From Hypoxylon rubiginosum (Eukaryota; Ascomycota; Sordariomycetes; Xylariales; Hypoxylaceae): a stretch of DNA of 64,000 bases. The notes below the pieces were generated by a model. The model did not search any database and was not told where the DNA came from. It saw only the letters and a list, made by a program, of their open reading frames with translations. Positions within the stretch are counted from its first letter, which is position 1; each line of letters opens with the position of its first letter. The DNA lies in the NCBI GenBank assembly GCA_902806565.1, contig CADCXA010000055.1, positions 2,046,001-2,110,000 on the forward strand, in the 5' to 3' direction. The translations under genes were made by a program, and so were the position numbers. This document shows positions 1 to 10,099 of this stretch, piece by piece.

Positions 1-3000
1 CGAAGAGACCGAAAGCGACGATGGCCACCACCATGCTTTCCACGAGCCTTCGAACGGGACTGCGCGGAAGGGGAAGAAATCCAAGGGCAAGAAGAAGAAG
101 AAAGGAATAGTCGAGGAACCCGTGAACGAAAACCCCTCGGGCATATCTAAGGAGAAGATATGGAACACCTCTGGCCCAGAAGAACGGGAACGGATCAAGC
201 AGTTTTGGCTAGGTCTAGGGGAAGACGAACGGAAATCCCTCGTCAAGGTCGAGAAGGATGCCGTCCTAAAGAAGATGAAGGAACAGCAGAAGCATACGTG
301 TAGCTGTTCCGTTTGCGGGCGCAAACGAACGGCGATCGAGGAAGAGCTAGAAGGTCTTTACGATGCTTACTATCAGGAGCTAGAATCCTTCGCGAATCAA
401 CCTCATAACCACCCGAATGCACCCCCTATGTTCTCTCCTAAACGGTTTGGGCCCATGAGCGGCCTCCATCCCCCCAGCGCCCTACCATCTCGATATTCCA
501 ACCACCACCCGTCGCATGGCCGTATAGTGGAACATGTAGATAACGACGAGGAGGAGGAGGAAGAGGAAGAAGATGTCGAGGAGTATAGTGACGTGGACGG
601 CCTGGATGAAGAGGAGGATGAAGAAGACGAACCCGAGGAGATCCCTCGCGATCCGTATCCCAATGATTTCTTTAACTTTGGCCAAAGCCTCACCGTTAAA
701 GGTAAGCCGCAGTCCATGGTCCCGGTTCATGCGTGTATCCAACGTTTTTGAATAACCTTTCTCCAGGCGGCATTCTTACTGTAGCAGACGACCTACTGAA
801 GAATGACGGCAAGAAATTTATTGAGATGATGGAGCAGTTAGCCGAACGGCGAATGGCACGCGAGGAAGATGCTAAGGATCACTACACAGGAGGATACAAT
901 CACGCTGTCAACGGCAGCTCCCTGCCTAACTCTCACAACCACCCGCCCCCTGAGGATGAAGAGTTCGACGAGGACGAGGAGGAAGAAGAGGAGTACGATA
1001 GCCAGGATGAAGACTACGAGGAGGAAGAGGTAACTAGTTCACGTCTACTCGGGGTGCACCTCCGGCTAATATTCTATACAGGACACCATGACTGAGGAGC
1101 AGCGAATGGAAGAAGGACGTAGAATGTTTCAGATTTTCGCTGCGCGCATGTTTGAGCAGAGGGTATTAACCGCGTATCGAGAGAAGGTCGCGAGAGAACG
1201 ACAAGAGAAGCTTCTCGAAGAGCTTGCGCAAGAAGAATCGCAGGAATCACAACGCAAGGCCAAAAAGGCAAAGGAGGCGCAAAAGCGAAAGGACAAGGCA
1301 GCCCAAAAGAAACAAGCCCAGCTCGAGGAGAAGGCCAAACGGGATGCAGCCAAGGCCGCAGAAGATGCGGCTCGCTTAGCGGAGGAGACGAGGAAGATTG
1401 AAGAAGCCAGACTCAAGGCCGAAGAAAAGCGCAAGAAAAAGGATGCGCAGAAAAAGGCCGAGGAGGAGGAACGTGTGAAAAGAGAACTGGAGCGACAACG
1501 ACGAGCTCACGAGCAGAAGGAGAAACAGGCGGAACAAGAACGCAAAGCTCGCGAAATCCGGGAACGCGAGAAGAAGCTAAAGGAGGAGCAGCGACGCAAG
1601 GAACAAGAGGCTCGCGAGCTCAAAGATCGCGAAACTCGAGAAAGGAGAGAGAAACACGAAAAGGACAAGAGAGAAAAGGAGCTAAGGGCTGCGCAAGCTA
1701 AGGCCGAGCGCGACGCCAAGGAAAAGTCGAAGCAGGAAGAAAAGGAGAAGGCAGCAGCGAAAGCCGCAACTCTTGCGGCCCCTATTCCGACGCAACCTGC
1801 AAAGAAACAGCTTCCTGTCTCGATTCCTGCGATACCTCACCAACAGCCGACGAACCATCCGTCACCTCAAGTTTCTGTTGCAACCCCGGCTCTACCCAAG
1901 GCTCCAACGCCCATAAAACCTCGATCTATATCTCAAGAGGTACCGAGATCAGTTTCACAGGCTTCTCATTCAGCATCCGGTCCGAGCCAGAATGTCTCGC
2001 CGCATACTCTCACTCCGCTGCATACCAGCCCGGGTCCTATCGGTCCTCCGAGGAAAGCTTCATCTACCGGACCGTTGAGCGCAGGCCCTCCTACGCAGCC
2101 AGCGTCTCCTCTTCACGCAGGAGTCAAGAGCCCTCCCGGGTTGCATCAAGCACCTTTCAATATGGGAATGCCTCCCGTAGGGATGCCTTTTCCTCCTGGA
2201 ATGCCGCCGCCTATGGGGCCTGCATTCAACCGAATGCACACTCCCATATTCCCGCCTGTTCTGGAAAACATGCGTCCCATGGGCATGCAGGGTCCGCCAG
2301 GTTTTCCGGCTCCCAATCCCATGGGTGGACGACCCTTTGCAATGCCGCCCGCGCCTCCAGGATTTGGTCAGCCAGGAGAACCCCTGCCTGGTATGCATCA
2401 TCAGGATTTCTCCCCAGACGGTGTATCGAGACAACCTTCGTCACACTCACGCCAGGCGTCTGCATCGTTTGATACCAGCCCCCTCGACATGAAAGCCGCC
2501 GGGATCGTGTCTCAGCCGATCGGTAGACCAACCCCTATTGGTAGACCGGGAAGTGTAGTCCATGGGCAGAAGAATCACGATCTGTCCACAGACATCGATG
2601 ATGTGAGCAGTCATCTTGGCAGCAGTGCTTTGCTCGACGATTCAGACGAACCTTTTGGAAGTTCCAACTCTACTCGCCGAGGCACTGCTATTCCTGGGGC
2701 GCGACCGTCGATTCCAAGTGCGCCATTCATGGATCCGATTTTCGGCTCGCCAATGAACAACGCCTGGGGTCCTCCGAACGTATTTTCGCCTCCGCCAGGC
2801 TTCTCTAACCCAGCATGGCCTCCGAATCCTACGTTTGGCCATCCACCCCCTGGCATGATGCGAGCGTCGGCGCCTAGGTCTGTCACGGTTCGACAGATGC
2901 TTGTGCGTGCCTGCAAAGATCTGACGACACATGCCGGAGACCCTGACGGGTACATAGACATATCTTCCATCAAGAGCCGCGTGGATTCTATCAGCTTTCC

Positions 3001-3241
3001 CGGACACGACCCCGTTTCCGAGGCGGAGCTGTTAGACATGTGTGAAACGGAAGGAAACACCCAGAACGGTGGCGGCACCTTCGACATCCGGCACGACGAG
3101 AGTGGCCAAGTCGCCATCAAGTTCGAGACGGATGCCGGCTCGGCACCGAGTTCGCTTCCCCGAAATCTAGGAGCACCCGGTGAAATCGGTAGTCCGATCG
3201 TGGGGCATAGCTCCCCTCACGTCTTCCCCCCGAGAGCCTAG
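1..3241 (+). CDS. NST1: NST1-like stress response protein, 3' part (5' end outside window)
   Basis: Exons are <1..701, 767..1029 and 1082..3241, with introns of 65 and 52 nt (GTAAGC...CTCCAG and GTAACT...TATACAG). The splices keep frame and the frame is open from base 2, so the true start is upstream. In order, the protein shows a Lys-rich stretch, a conserved block ([20 protein letters not shown]) with a [10 protein letters not shown] cysteine motif, two long Glu/Asp runs, the block [20 protein letters not shown], and then about 200 residues of extremely charged Glu/Lys/Arg/Ala coiled coil. A long Pro/Met/Gly-rich disordered region follows, then a conserved C-terminal block around [16 protein letters not shown]. 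This order is that of fungal NST1, known in yeast as a negative regulator of salt tolerance. The biochemical role is not established, and nothing in the sequence identifies a catalytic domain. The stop is TAG at 3239-3241. Confidence 0.9.
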
Positions 3242-4647
3242 GAGGAGCTCAAACATCGTATGGGAGAAAGATGAGCCGTAGCAACCCAGTGTAAGAGCAG
3301 GAAAGGTCTGGTATGAACGTTAGGATCGTTTTAGAGGTTCTCTTTTCCTCGCAGAGCCGGGGATTGGTTTGGCTTTTGTTTGTGTTCTCGCGTACCTCTT
3401 GGAACGTTGCTGGGTGAGCATGCAACTATAACCAATTTGTACTCGATAGGTCCGTTCGACGTTATCCTAATTTGGGGGGGTTACGTCGAATTGAGACAAC
3501 ACACGATGGAGTAGTGATTCCGTGTTCTCCTAAAGAGCATTTGCGCATGTGTTAAGAGAATGAGGACCGTGTACCTTCACTCTCGCGCAGGTATGCGGTC
3601 GCCAGTTGGGGGCTGTTAATGCAGGTCGATTATTATGGGATATCCCCCCATTGAGCATCTCAAATACTCGCAACTCGCCTTTTCTACGAGCGTGAATGTG
3701 TCGAGATTATGAAAAGTAGAGCCGTATTAAGAACTGTGACGGGTGTGAAATGGCTACCAGCTTCAGCCTGAGCCTCGCTTCCCCTTTCATAAGTCAAGGT
3801 AAGATAGATCAAAGTAATTCTAGAATAGTATTGTTGTAAAAGGGAGCCATTTAGTCGCGGATAGTGATATACGGCGGAGTTATTGTTTAGTGTACCAAGT
3901 GAGCCAAAGTCTCACCGCTCCCTCGTCCAGCGAAGACTGTTCAGAGCCAGTGGTCCAGAGAATGATAAGCCTCATCGCAAGTGCATCATTCAAGCCTTCT
4001 ACAAATAGCTACGTGTAGGTACGTTTCCTCTGCTGTCAAGAGGGAAAGACGTGTACCCTAGGAGGTATAGAGCTAGCACCCCCTTATTAACAATGAAGGC
4101 CTTACCTAATACTAAAGCAATACGCAGTTAATAAGTCCACCATCTAGCCCTACAACTCACAATCCTCCTTTTCCTAGCCAATTCTACCATAGACAGTTCG
4201 TCGAGTCTCAAAAATTTGATTGCCAAGGCATCATATAGGAGACCAGAGATATAGGAAGACATATCCATATTGAATTGGAAAAATGCAATGCAGGTATCTA
4301 AACAAGTTTCTTTCTTTTTTTCCCGATGATGCCTTAAAAAAAAGAAAGCCTCCCGAACCTCCTTATTCCTTTATTCCTCGACCCGCCTTACCCGTGGTGC
4401 CGGGTTTCGTTTCGTATCCCACGAGGGGAACGAAAACACGTGGGAGCTGTCACTGTCACATCTCTCCCGCCGTTCCCATCTTCAAGCCACCACGAAGCAA
4501 GGGATACCTTCGGTCCCGCAGATTCACCCCCTAGGCGCGGCACCACGCGTCCCATCCACGTCACGTCCTATCCTGTCACATTCCTGCTTGTTTGCTCTCT
4601 CCACGCGCAGCTTCCTCCGCCGCCCCCCGGACCAACCATCCAACAGC
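3242..4647. other. Intergenic region without recognisable gene
   Basis: This is the spacer between the convergent ends of NST1 (+) and the membrane-protein gene (-). It probably holds both 3' untranslated regions. Short open frames near 4283-4724 have no family features and overlap the 3' end of the minus-strand gene. I see no tRNA, repeat array or clear promoter element. Confidence 0.6.
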
Positions 4648-5628
4648 CTAGAACCTCGGACCGTCGTCAAACGGGTTCTGGCCCGGCGCCGCGTTGCCCA
4701 CACTCGGGCTCGGGGCGCGCTTAGGCGGGTCGTAGGGAGCGGAAGCGTGCTCGCCAGCCATCGGAACATGGGCGCTAGCATTCGTAGCGTTCGCCGCGTT
4801 GGCCTTGGCGATAGCGGCGGCCTCGGCGCGGGCGCGCAGCTTGCGCTCGGCGCGCTTGTCGCGGCAGCAGAGGAAGACGAGGGTGGCGAGGCCGGCGGCG
4901 AAGCAGACGCCCAGGATGATGGTGACGATGATCTCGCCCGTGTCGAGGGAGTCGTTGCGGCGCATGCACGTGTCGATCCCTTGGCTGTCCTTCATGCAGA
5001 TGTTCTCGGACGCGCACACGGATGTTGTTGCCGTGGACGGGTAGCAGGTTATCGTGCGGCCCGACGCCGTGCCCGTCGACTGGATCGGGCACGAGGACGT
5101 CGATATCGTGGTTTCCGTGCTGCACTGGATCGACGGCGTGAACCCCCCGTTCGCGGCTGTCGTCGTGGCGGTGGCGGTCGCTGCCGTTGTCGTGTCCTGG
5201 CGTGCGTCAAGTAGGGTCATGGCTACGATGATTACGGTTAGTCTTGCAAGTACAAAATCCGGTATTCCCAAGGCGGATCTCTTACCTGCCAAGGGCTCGG
5301 GGCCGCGCCGTCTCAGCTCGGCGACGGACTTGGCGACGTCGCAGTTGTGCAGGATGAAGGCGGCCTCGATGGCGGCCTCGGCGGACGTGCACCCGGAGTC
5401 GTGGAAACATCGCTCGAGGTCGCCGGCCTCGATGTACTGGGGCGCGTGTTCGAAGCAGTACTTTAAAGCGCCCTTGTCGCCGCAGGCTGCGGCGGCTGCG
5501 AGGTCGTCGGCGCCGCTGCGTACGCACGCGGATCGGTCCGCCACCGATGCACCCAGGGAGCTCGGCAGCAGCAGGAGAGGGAGGAGGGCGGACGGCAGGA
5601 GAGCCGCGACGGATCTCGGCATATGCAT
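4648..5628 (-). CDS. Predicted secreted/single-pass membrane protein with six-cysteine ectodomain
   Basis: Exons on the minus strand are 5628..5286 and 5222..4648. The 63-nt intron (GTAAGA...CATCGTAG) has a CTAAC branch site. It is a multiple of three, so the unspliced frame is also open, but the strong splice signals favour a 305-residue product. Residues 1-26 form a hydrophobic signal peptide. The next 70 or so residues carry six cysteines (near 35, 49, 59, 73, 79 and 95), fewer than the eight of a CFEM domain. A Thr/Ser/Ala-rich stalk follows, then a transmembrane helix (GEIIVTIILGVCFAAGLATL) and a basic stop-transfer sequence (CCRDKRAERKLRARAEAAA). The tail is Pro/Ser-rich and presumably cytoplasmic. 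The topology suggests a cell-surface receptor-like or wall-sensing protein. I do not recognise the family, and function is unknown. Confidence 0.75.
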   Translation of the reverse strand: MHMPRSVAALLPSALLPLLLLPSSLGASVADRSACVRSGADDLAAAAACGDKGALKYCFEHAPQYIEAGDLERCFHDSGCTSAEAAIEAAFILHNCDVAKSVAELRRRGPEPLAGKRSALGIPDFVLARLTVIIVAMTLLDARQDTTTAATATATTTAANGGFTPSIQCSTETTISTSSCPIQSTGTASGRTITCYPSTATTSVCASENICMKDSQGIDTCMRRNDSLDTGEIIVTIILGVCFAAGLATLVFLCCRDKRAERKLRARAEAAAIAKANAANATNASAHVPMAGEHASAPYDPPKRAPSPSVGNAAPGQNPFDDGPRF

Positions 5629-6878
5629 CTCGGACGGATGGGGTTTCGCACCAAGGTTTGATAATCGGGTGATGGCGAAGGCTTAGGTTATGGAGGTTAC
5701 CCAGATAGGTAACCAACGTAAGGATCGTAAAAAGGAGGTATTGAACTGAGTTTTTCTATCGACTCAAGGACGTAAGGCGGTTGAAACACTTGGAGTGCTG
5801 ATGTTCGCAATTAGAGACCCCCCCGACTAGTTTGTTTAGCCCAAGCTACCTACCTGGTAAAAAGGGGAATGAATTCTGCACCGGAACTTGCTGCTCGATC
5901 TTCTTTAGCTCTAGCGATCTCCGCCGAAAATACGCAATTCAAAGACCCGCTGGATACCCGGGTAGGTACACACAGGGACGAACTGCGAGACACGACCGGC
6001 CGACACAAGTCAGGTAAGGAGGGGGGAAAAGGATGGAGCAGCAAACAGAAAAGAAAAAAACAATCAAGGGAGAGATGATGGGTTACGCGGGAGAGTACAG
6101 CTGAATATGTATGAAAACGCTTCCTCCTGAATGGTCGTCCAGATGCAGCTAGACCAGCTCAGATAAGCCCCCCGTTCATGGGCATGAATGCATTTCAGGG
6201 TCTCCTTGACTCCTCTACTTCTAGACAGGGCTAGCGACGGGGGGGAGAACAACTGGTTGGCGGGTTGGACAGCGGTACAGCTTTAGCGTAACGGAGTCCT
6301 AGCTATTAAGTGAATAGGGTAGGAAATGAGATTTTGAGGCTTTGACTGACCGACCTATTTTGGTCCTGACTTACGACATGGGGCGAGGACGAATCATAAA
6401 TCACAAATCAGCAGCAGATTTCTGTCTTACCCCAAAGCTGCATATTATGCGGCAGCCGGCGCAGTCGTCCACCCGTCGCTAATTGGATGTTTTCCACGAG
6501 CGCTGGAACGGTCCCGGTAGGTACCTAAGGGATCGAGTCAGGATGTAAAGTCGCACTCTGACGGTGAGAGGTAAGAGTGGACGAAAAGACTAGAAGATTT
6601 CCATGTCTTGGGAAATTCTCTAGAACATTATAACATGCTCTAATGGTCCAGACTTACAGTACTCACAAATGCAGTCCCATAATTGTGAGAAGCACGACAG
6701 AAAAAGTATGTGAAAGCTTGTATCTCGGATCTTGGACGTGTTGCAGAATACAAGTCGGCAATCTCCCCATCTAATCCATGCATGGCTTTGACACAGCCAA
6801 CAGCAGCCAATCCTCAACGTGTCAGCTGTAGGCGCAATGTAGGACTTAATATAAGATGGTGAGACGGTTAGTTACTTG

Positions 6879-6896
6879 TCGGATATCGATATCCGA
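6879..6896. promoter_or_regulatory. 18-bp perfect palindrome with CGG-N10-CCG core
   Basis: TCGGATATCGATATCCGA equals its own reverse complement. Its core is CGG, ten bases, CCG. Inverted CGG half-sites with a fixed spacer are the classic target of fungal Zn2Cys6 transcription factors, and yeast Put3 uses a 10-bp spacer. It lies about 640 bp upstream of the ORF at 7522. That a factor binds here is inference. Confidence 0.4.
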
Positions 6897-7047
6897 ACGT
6901 CTTTTTTATGTATTACATTGCTCTCTGTCGAATTCAAAGTCCATTAGGATTAAATGGAAACCTCCAGCTACGCCCATTCAATTCATCAATAACGAACGGC
7001 AATGGCCTTAAGAGCCCCTGTAGATACATATCACTCGATGTTTAAAG

Positions 7048-7073
7048 GTTGTAGCCCAAAGTTGTAGCCCAAA
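7048..7073. repeat. 13-bp tandem duplication
   Basis: The word GTTGTAGCCCAAA occurs twice back to back (7048-7060 and 7061-7073). This is probably replication slippage. No function is suggested. Confidence 0.7.
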
Positions 7074-7437
7074 CGGACTAAGCAAATTTACGGCTGTAAA
7101 CCCCCCTGTTAGTGCGGAAGAGCTAGCAGGGGTCTCAGGTGGCTGAGCCAAGAGACCGGGGTAGTCTTACCTGCTGTAGGTACCCACGTACCGTCGGCCA
7201 AGAATGCCTTGGAGGAGAGGCTAAAGTGAAAGCTGAATCAAGGCGACCTCCAAAAAACACACCGGAACGTACCGACTCAACATTATTCTCGTCTATACAA
7301 GTCTTCTCACGATGCCGTGGACATTTTTAACATTATATGTTAAAGTTCAATGAAGGCATCACTACACGATGCTGAGGCGCTGGCTAAACTAAACCTACCT
7401 AGGTGCTGGGAGGTAAATGTAAGTGATTAGATCAAGG

Positions 7438-7445
7438 TATAAATA
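7438..7445 (+). promoter_or_regulatory. TATA-like box
   Basis: TATAAATA lies 77 bp upstream of the ATG at 7522, a reasonable distance for a fungal TATA box, and so supports that start. An ATG at 7464 in another frame lies between the two and would open a short overlapping upstream ORF if it is in the transcript. Confidence 0.45.
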
Positions 7446-7521
7446 GAGGGATAACGTACCAAGATGATCCATATCATACTTCGATTCCGCCGCTGCACAA
7501 GTTCTATCGGACAACCCGTCC

Positions 7522-8325
7522 ATGTACCTGGTGAACGGCGGGCTGTGGACCGCATGTCTGGAATCACGAGACGCCATGGAACGACGGTACCGAAGAACAA
7601 TCCAAGATCCCAGGCTCTGTTCTCTTCCGCCTAGTCTTGCGGTCGGCACTTCTACCGGTCGGACGGGATTCTCCACGCACCGCAACGCTACAGGCGACAA
7701 AGAACAACGATATTTCCCGCTCCTAACTGGCGACCTCGTCTGCTACCGGCTGCGTGACCTTGTAGATATCTACACGATGGATGAACACTTTCGCCTTCTT
7801 GGGTTGCGCGGCGGTAATTCTATCGAAGACGTCGCGCTAGAATATGACTCGGCTCTGAATAGCCCGACTCGGCATGACTTCAGGGACCTATACGAGCACG
7901 GCTATTTGCGCTCTCCGGGATCTACAGAGGAGCGCAGGGCGCAATCTCTAATCTGCGCGATGGAGTACCTGCCTAACCTGTGGTTCATCGATTACCGGAT
8001 TCGACGGTCCAAGGGTTCGTCGCAGCAGCAGCGCCGAAGCAATATCCGCGACGACCGCGCCGTGTTCTACGGGAATGGATATCGCGTCGTGGAAGTCCGG
8101 CCGTCGGACGCGGAATGGGAACTCGACGACGGGACGCCCCTCTCGCGCAAAGGCCGCAACGTGTTCGGGTTTATGGACGAGTTCGAACACGCCGCGTACC
8201 CGTATAAGCACTACGAGGAGTGGGACGGGTACGAGTCGGATGACACGGGATTTCAGCGATATCGAATTGGATTTCGAAGGCGTAAATTCCTGGGACCACG
8301 ACGAGTCTTGGTTCCGACACCATGA
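7522..8325 (+). CDS. Hypothetical protein, 267 aa, possible frameshift near C-terminus
   Basis: This single-exon frame has no family I recognise. The N-terminal part (MYLVNGGLWTACLESRDAME) is faintly like the helical region that follows F-boxes in fungal proteins, but I would not assign it. The middle is rich in Arg and acidic residues (WELDDGTPLSRKGRNVFGFM). Around 8245-8255 the reading frame becomes unnaturally basic and ends at 8325. The +1 frame over the same bases reads acidic and aromatic (DIELDFEGVNSWDHDESWF) and ends at 8374, continuing the style of the preceding sequence. A one-base indel here would explain both. The frame is open upstream of the ATG to about 7467, so a longer N-terminus or an unseen upstream exon is possible. 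A TATA-like box supports the ATG. Confidence 0.5.
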   Translation: MYLVNGGLWTACLESRDAMERRYRRTIQDPRLCSLPPSLAVGTSTGRTGFSTHRNATGDKEQRYFPLLTGDLVCYRLRDLVDIYTMDEHFRLLGLRGGNSIEDVALEYDSALNSPTRHDFRDLYEHGYLRSPGSTEERRAQSLICAMEYLPNLWFIDYRIRRSKGSSQQQRRSNIRDDRAVFYGNGYRVVEVRPSDAEWELDDGTPLSRKGRNVFGFMDEFEHAAYPYKHYEEWDGYESDDTGFQRYRIGFRRRKFLGPRRVLVPTP

Positions 8326-8670
8326 CCCTGTCAGGGGTGCACATTTTGGCGCTTTGGCCTGCGAGTCGTACTAATGAACCGCCATCGACAACGTGGAAGC
8401 TCGGGAGAGGGATGCTCGGTGTGGCTCTTGGATGTAGCCTGAGGGTATCGTTATTCGAGACCGGTGCAAGTCTAAGTCATCAGAGCTCATAGCTAATGTA
8501 AATAATAGGTAAATAAATATCTTTAACTTATAAGCGACTCTTTCCATTCTTGTAAGAGCCTTGTGTGGGATTATAAACACAGGTACGGTTGCACTTGTTT
8601 TGTCTGTATCATTGTTGCCGCGTCAATCTAATAGCATCCCGCAGCCGTACCCCTGAGCAAGAATTAGGTC

Positions 8671-8745
8671 AGGAGGTAGGTAAGAGCATTACCTACCTGG
8701 TAACCAAGTAGGTTACCTATCCACCTTCTAAGGCACCTACCTAAG
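8671..8745. repeat. Cluster of TAGGTA/TACCTA words in both orientations
   Basis: AGGTAGGTA, TTACCTACCTGGTAACC, TAGGTTACC and CACCTACCTAAGG occur within 75 bp, and several can pair with one another as imperfect inverted repeats. Similar words appear elsewhere in the normal-composition segment (near 5846 and 7395), so this is probably a genome-wide simple-sequence habit. Confidence 0.5.
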
Positions 8746-8925
8746 GCTATTTGCATACATATATATGTAGCTGTAAATGATGCCTAGATCTCAGTGGACA
8801 AGACATCCCGCTTATGATCGGACATCGCCCCAGGTTACCACATAAACGCAGACTCCCATTATCGATAAATATCTACCCAACGCCTGGAGACGTTTGTAAA
8901 GTAAATCACACTACTCCTTTAACCA

Positions 8926-8933
8926 TATATAAA
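8926..8933 (+). promoter_or_regulatory. TATA box of the MYND gene
   Basis: TATATAAA lies 68 bp before the ATG at 9001, within a typical fungal core-promoter distance. An A/C-rich leader follows and ends in GCA at the start codon. Confidence 0.5.
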
Positions 8934-9000
8934 TCTTGACCTTTCACGCGCATCATTTACTGATCAATTCGGCAAGACACTTCATCACATACCAATTGCA

Positions 9001-9759
9001 ATGGCTTCGTCTCGGACAGAACTAGGACCGAAGTGCGGCAACCCTACTTGCAAGGAGCGTTCTCCCACCAATCTCTTACTCTGTACTGGGTGCAAACATG
9101 CCCAGTACTGCTCTAATGATTGCCAAAAGCAAGACTGGATAAACCACAAGACCTTCTGCAAGCACGTATCAACCAATGGCGCTAGCTCAAAGTCTCTCGA
9201 TAATGTGACATATCACGTAAAGGTCGCAGCACATGATCCTAAGGCAAAATCCATGGCTCGCGACTTCGGGATCACTATTCCGACCTCCCACAGCGAGTTC
9301 CGCGGTCTCTAGTAAGAAGACAAGACCTCTAGCTTGTTTGCCAAATAGACTAACAAGACCCTCAGCCTCCTCCTGAGACGCCTCGTGCTCACCGGCAAGG
9401 ACACGCCCGAAAACCTGTCGCTCTTCTTCGGGCAGGACAAGACCATCCAGCAAGACCGGAAGAACGTCCGCCTCGAGATCCTGCTGCAGCCGCCTCACGG
9501 GTCGCCCCTCTACGCGAGCTCCAAGGCCGACAAGAACTTTCCCCCCCTCGAGCCCTCCGCGGCGGAGGTCAAGGAGATCGAGGAGATACGGGCCCTGCAG
9601 GTCGTGATTCGCTCGCACGTGGGCGCGAGACGCCTCGAGGACATCACCACCGATGACATGTGCGATATCTTGGTGAAGCACTTTGGTGATGAATGGGACG
9701 ATAAGCTTAAGATTTATCAGGTTGCGCTCCATTCGATGGATTACGGGATCGTATTCTAA
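9001..9759 (+). CDS. MYND-type zinc finger protein
   Basis: Exons are 9001..9311 and 9366..9759. The 54-nt intron (GTAAGA...CCTCAG) has a CTAAC branch site, and splicing yields 234 residues in frame. Residues 12-53 form a MYND zinc finger: C12, C17, C28, C31, C37, C41, H49 and C53, with the usual YCSNDCQKQDW core. MYND fingers bind two zinc ions and mediate protein-protein contacts. The remaining 180 residues have no recognised catalytic domain; they contain LLLRRLVLTGKDTPENLSLF and a charged C-terminal region with the word GDEWDDKLKIYQ. Many fungal genomes carry families of such short MYND proteins of unknown role. No SET-domain motif is visible, so this is not a SMYD methyltransferase. Confidence 0.85.
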
Positions 9760-10099
9760 GACCTCCTACACACATTGCTGCCTACACAGGGGTATAGGCT
9801 GGGAAATTGTTGTCAATGGCTGTCATGAAGCCTTACCTGGTTGGTTTCTAGTACCTATCAGGAGGGTTTGGGAGTCACCAGCCATGGTTATTCGTGTACA
9901 GAAAGGCCGCTAATAGGGCTCTTGCTAGTTAATCTTACACTAAAGAGATACAGTACATGTTGTGCTTTGCACTGGTTTCAATTATTTCGTTCCTTTTCGA
10001 CTTGCCAATCTTCACCAAAGCAGACAAGGGACCGAATCTCCTCCAATAACACAGTATCGAAGCCTGATCCGATTTCAGCAAATCCAGTCAGTGTCTCTA
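9760..10099. other. Short spacer between convergent genes
   Basis: This spacer separates the stop of the MYND gene (+) from the stop of the HET gene (-). Nothing is recognisable beyond presumed 3' untranslated sequence. The open frames here overlap the HET gene antisense. Confidence 0.6.

Larger units (their letters stand above)
5629..7521. other. Long intergenic region
   Basis: This 1.9-kb region lies between the divergent starts of the membrane-protein gene (-) and the 7522 ORF (+). Open frames are all short and lack family features. It contains an 18-bp perfect palindrome (6879-6896), a 13-bp tandem duplication (7048-7073), TAGGTA-type words and a TATA-like box near 7438. No RNA gene was recognised. 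Confidence 0.6.
8326..9000. other. Intergenic region with TAGGT/ACCTA words
   Basis: No coding potential is evident beyond the possible frameshifted tail that ends at 8374. The stretch 8671-8745 is crowded with AGGTAGGTA and its complement TACCTACCT in both orientations. The last 80 bp form the promoter of the MYND gene. Confidence 0.55.

Noticed and set aside
403..742. Long minus-strand frames of Ser or hydrophobic runs opposite NST1
   Set aside because: They are mirror images of the GAG/GAA acidic repeats of NST1. The plus-strand frame is conserved and spliced.
4283..4724. Plus-strand open frames downstream of NST1
   Set aside because: They are Pro/Arg-rich chance frames over G+C-rich DNA and overlap the minus-strand membrane-protein gene, which has a signal peptide, a membrane helix and an intron in its favour.
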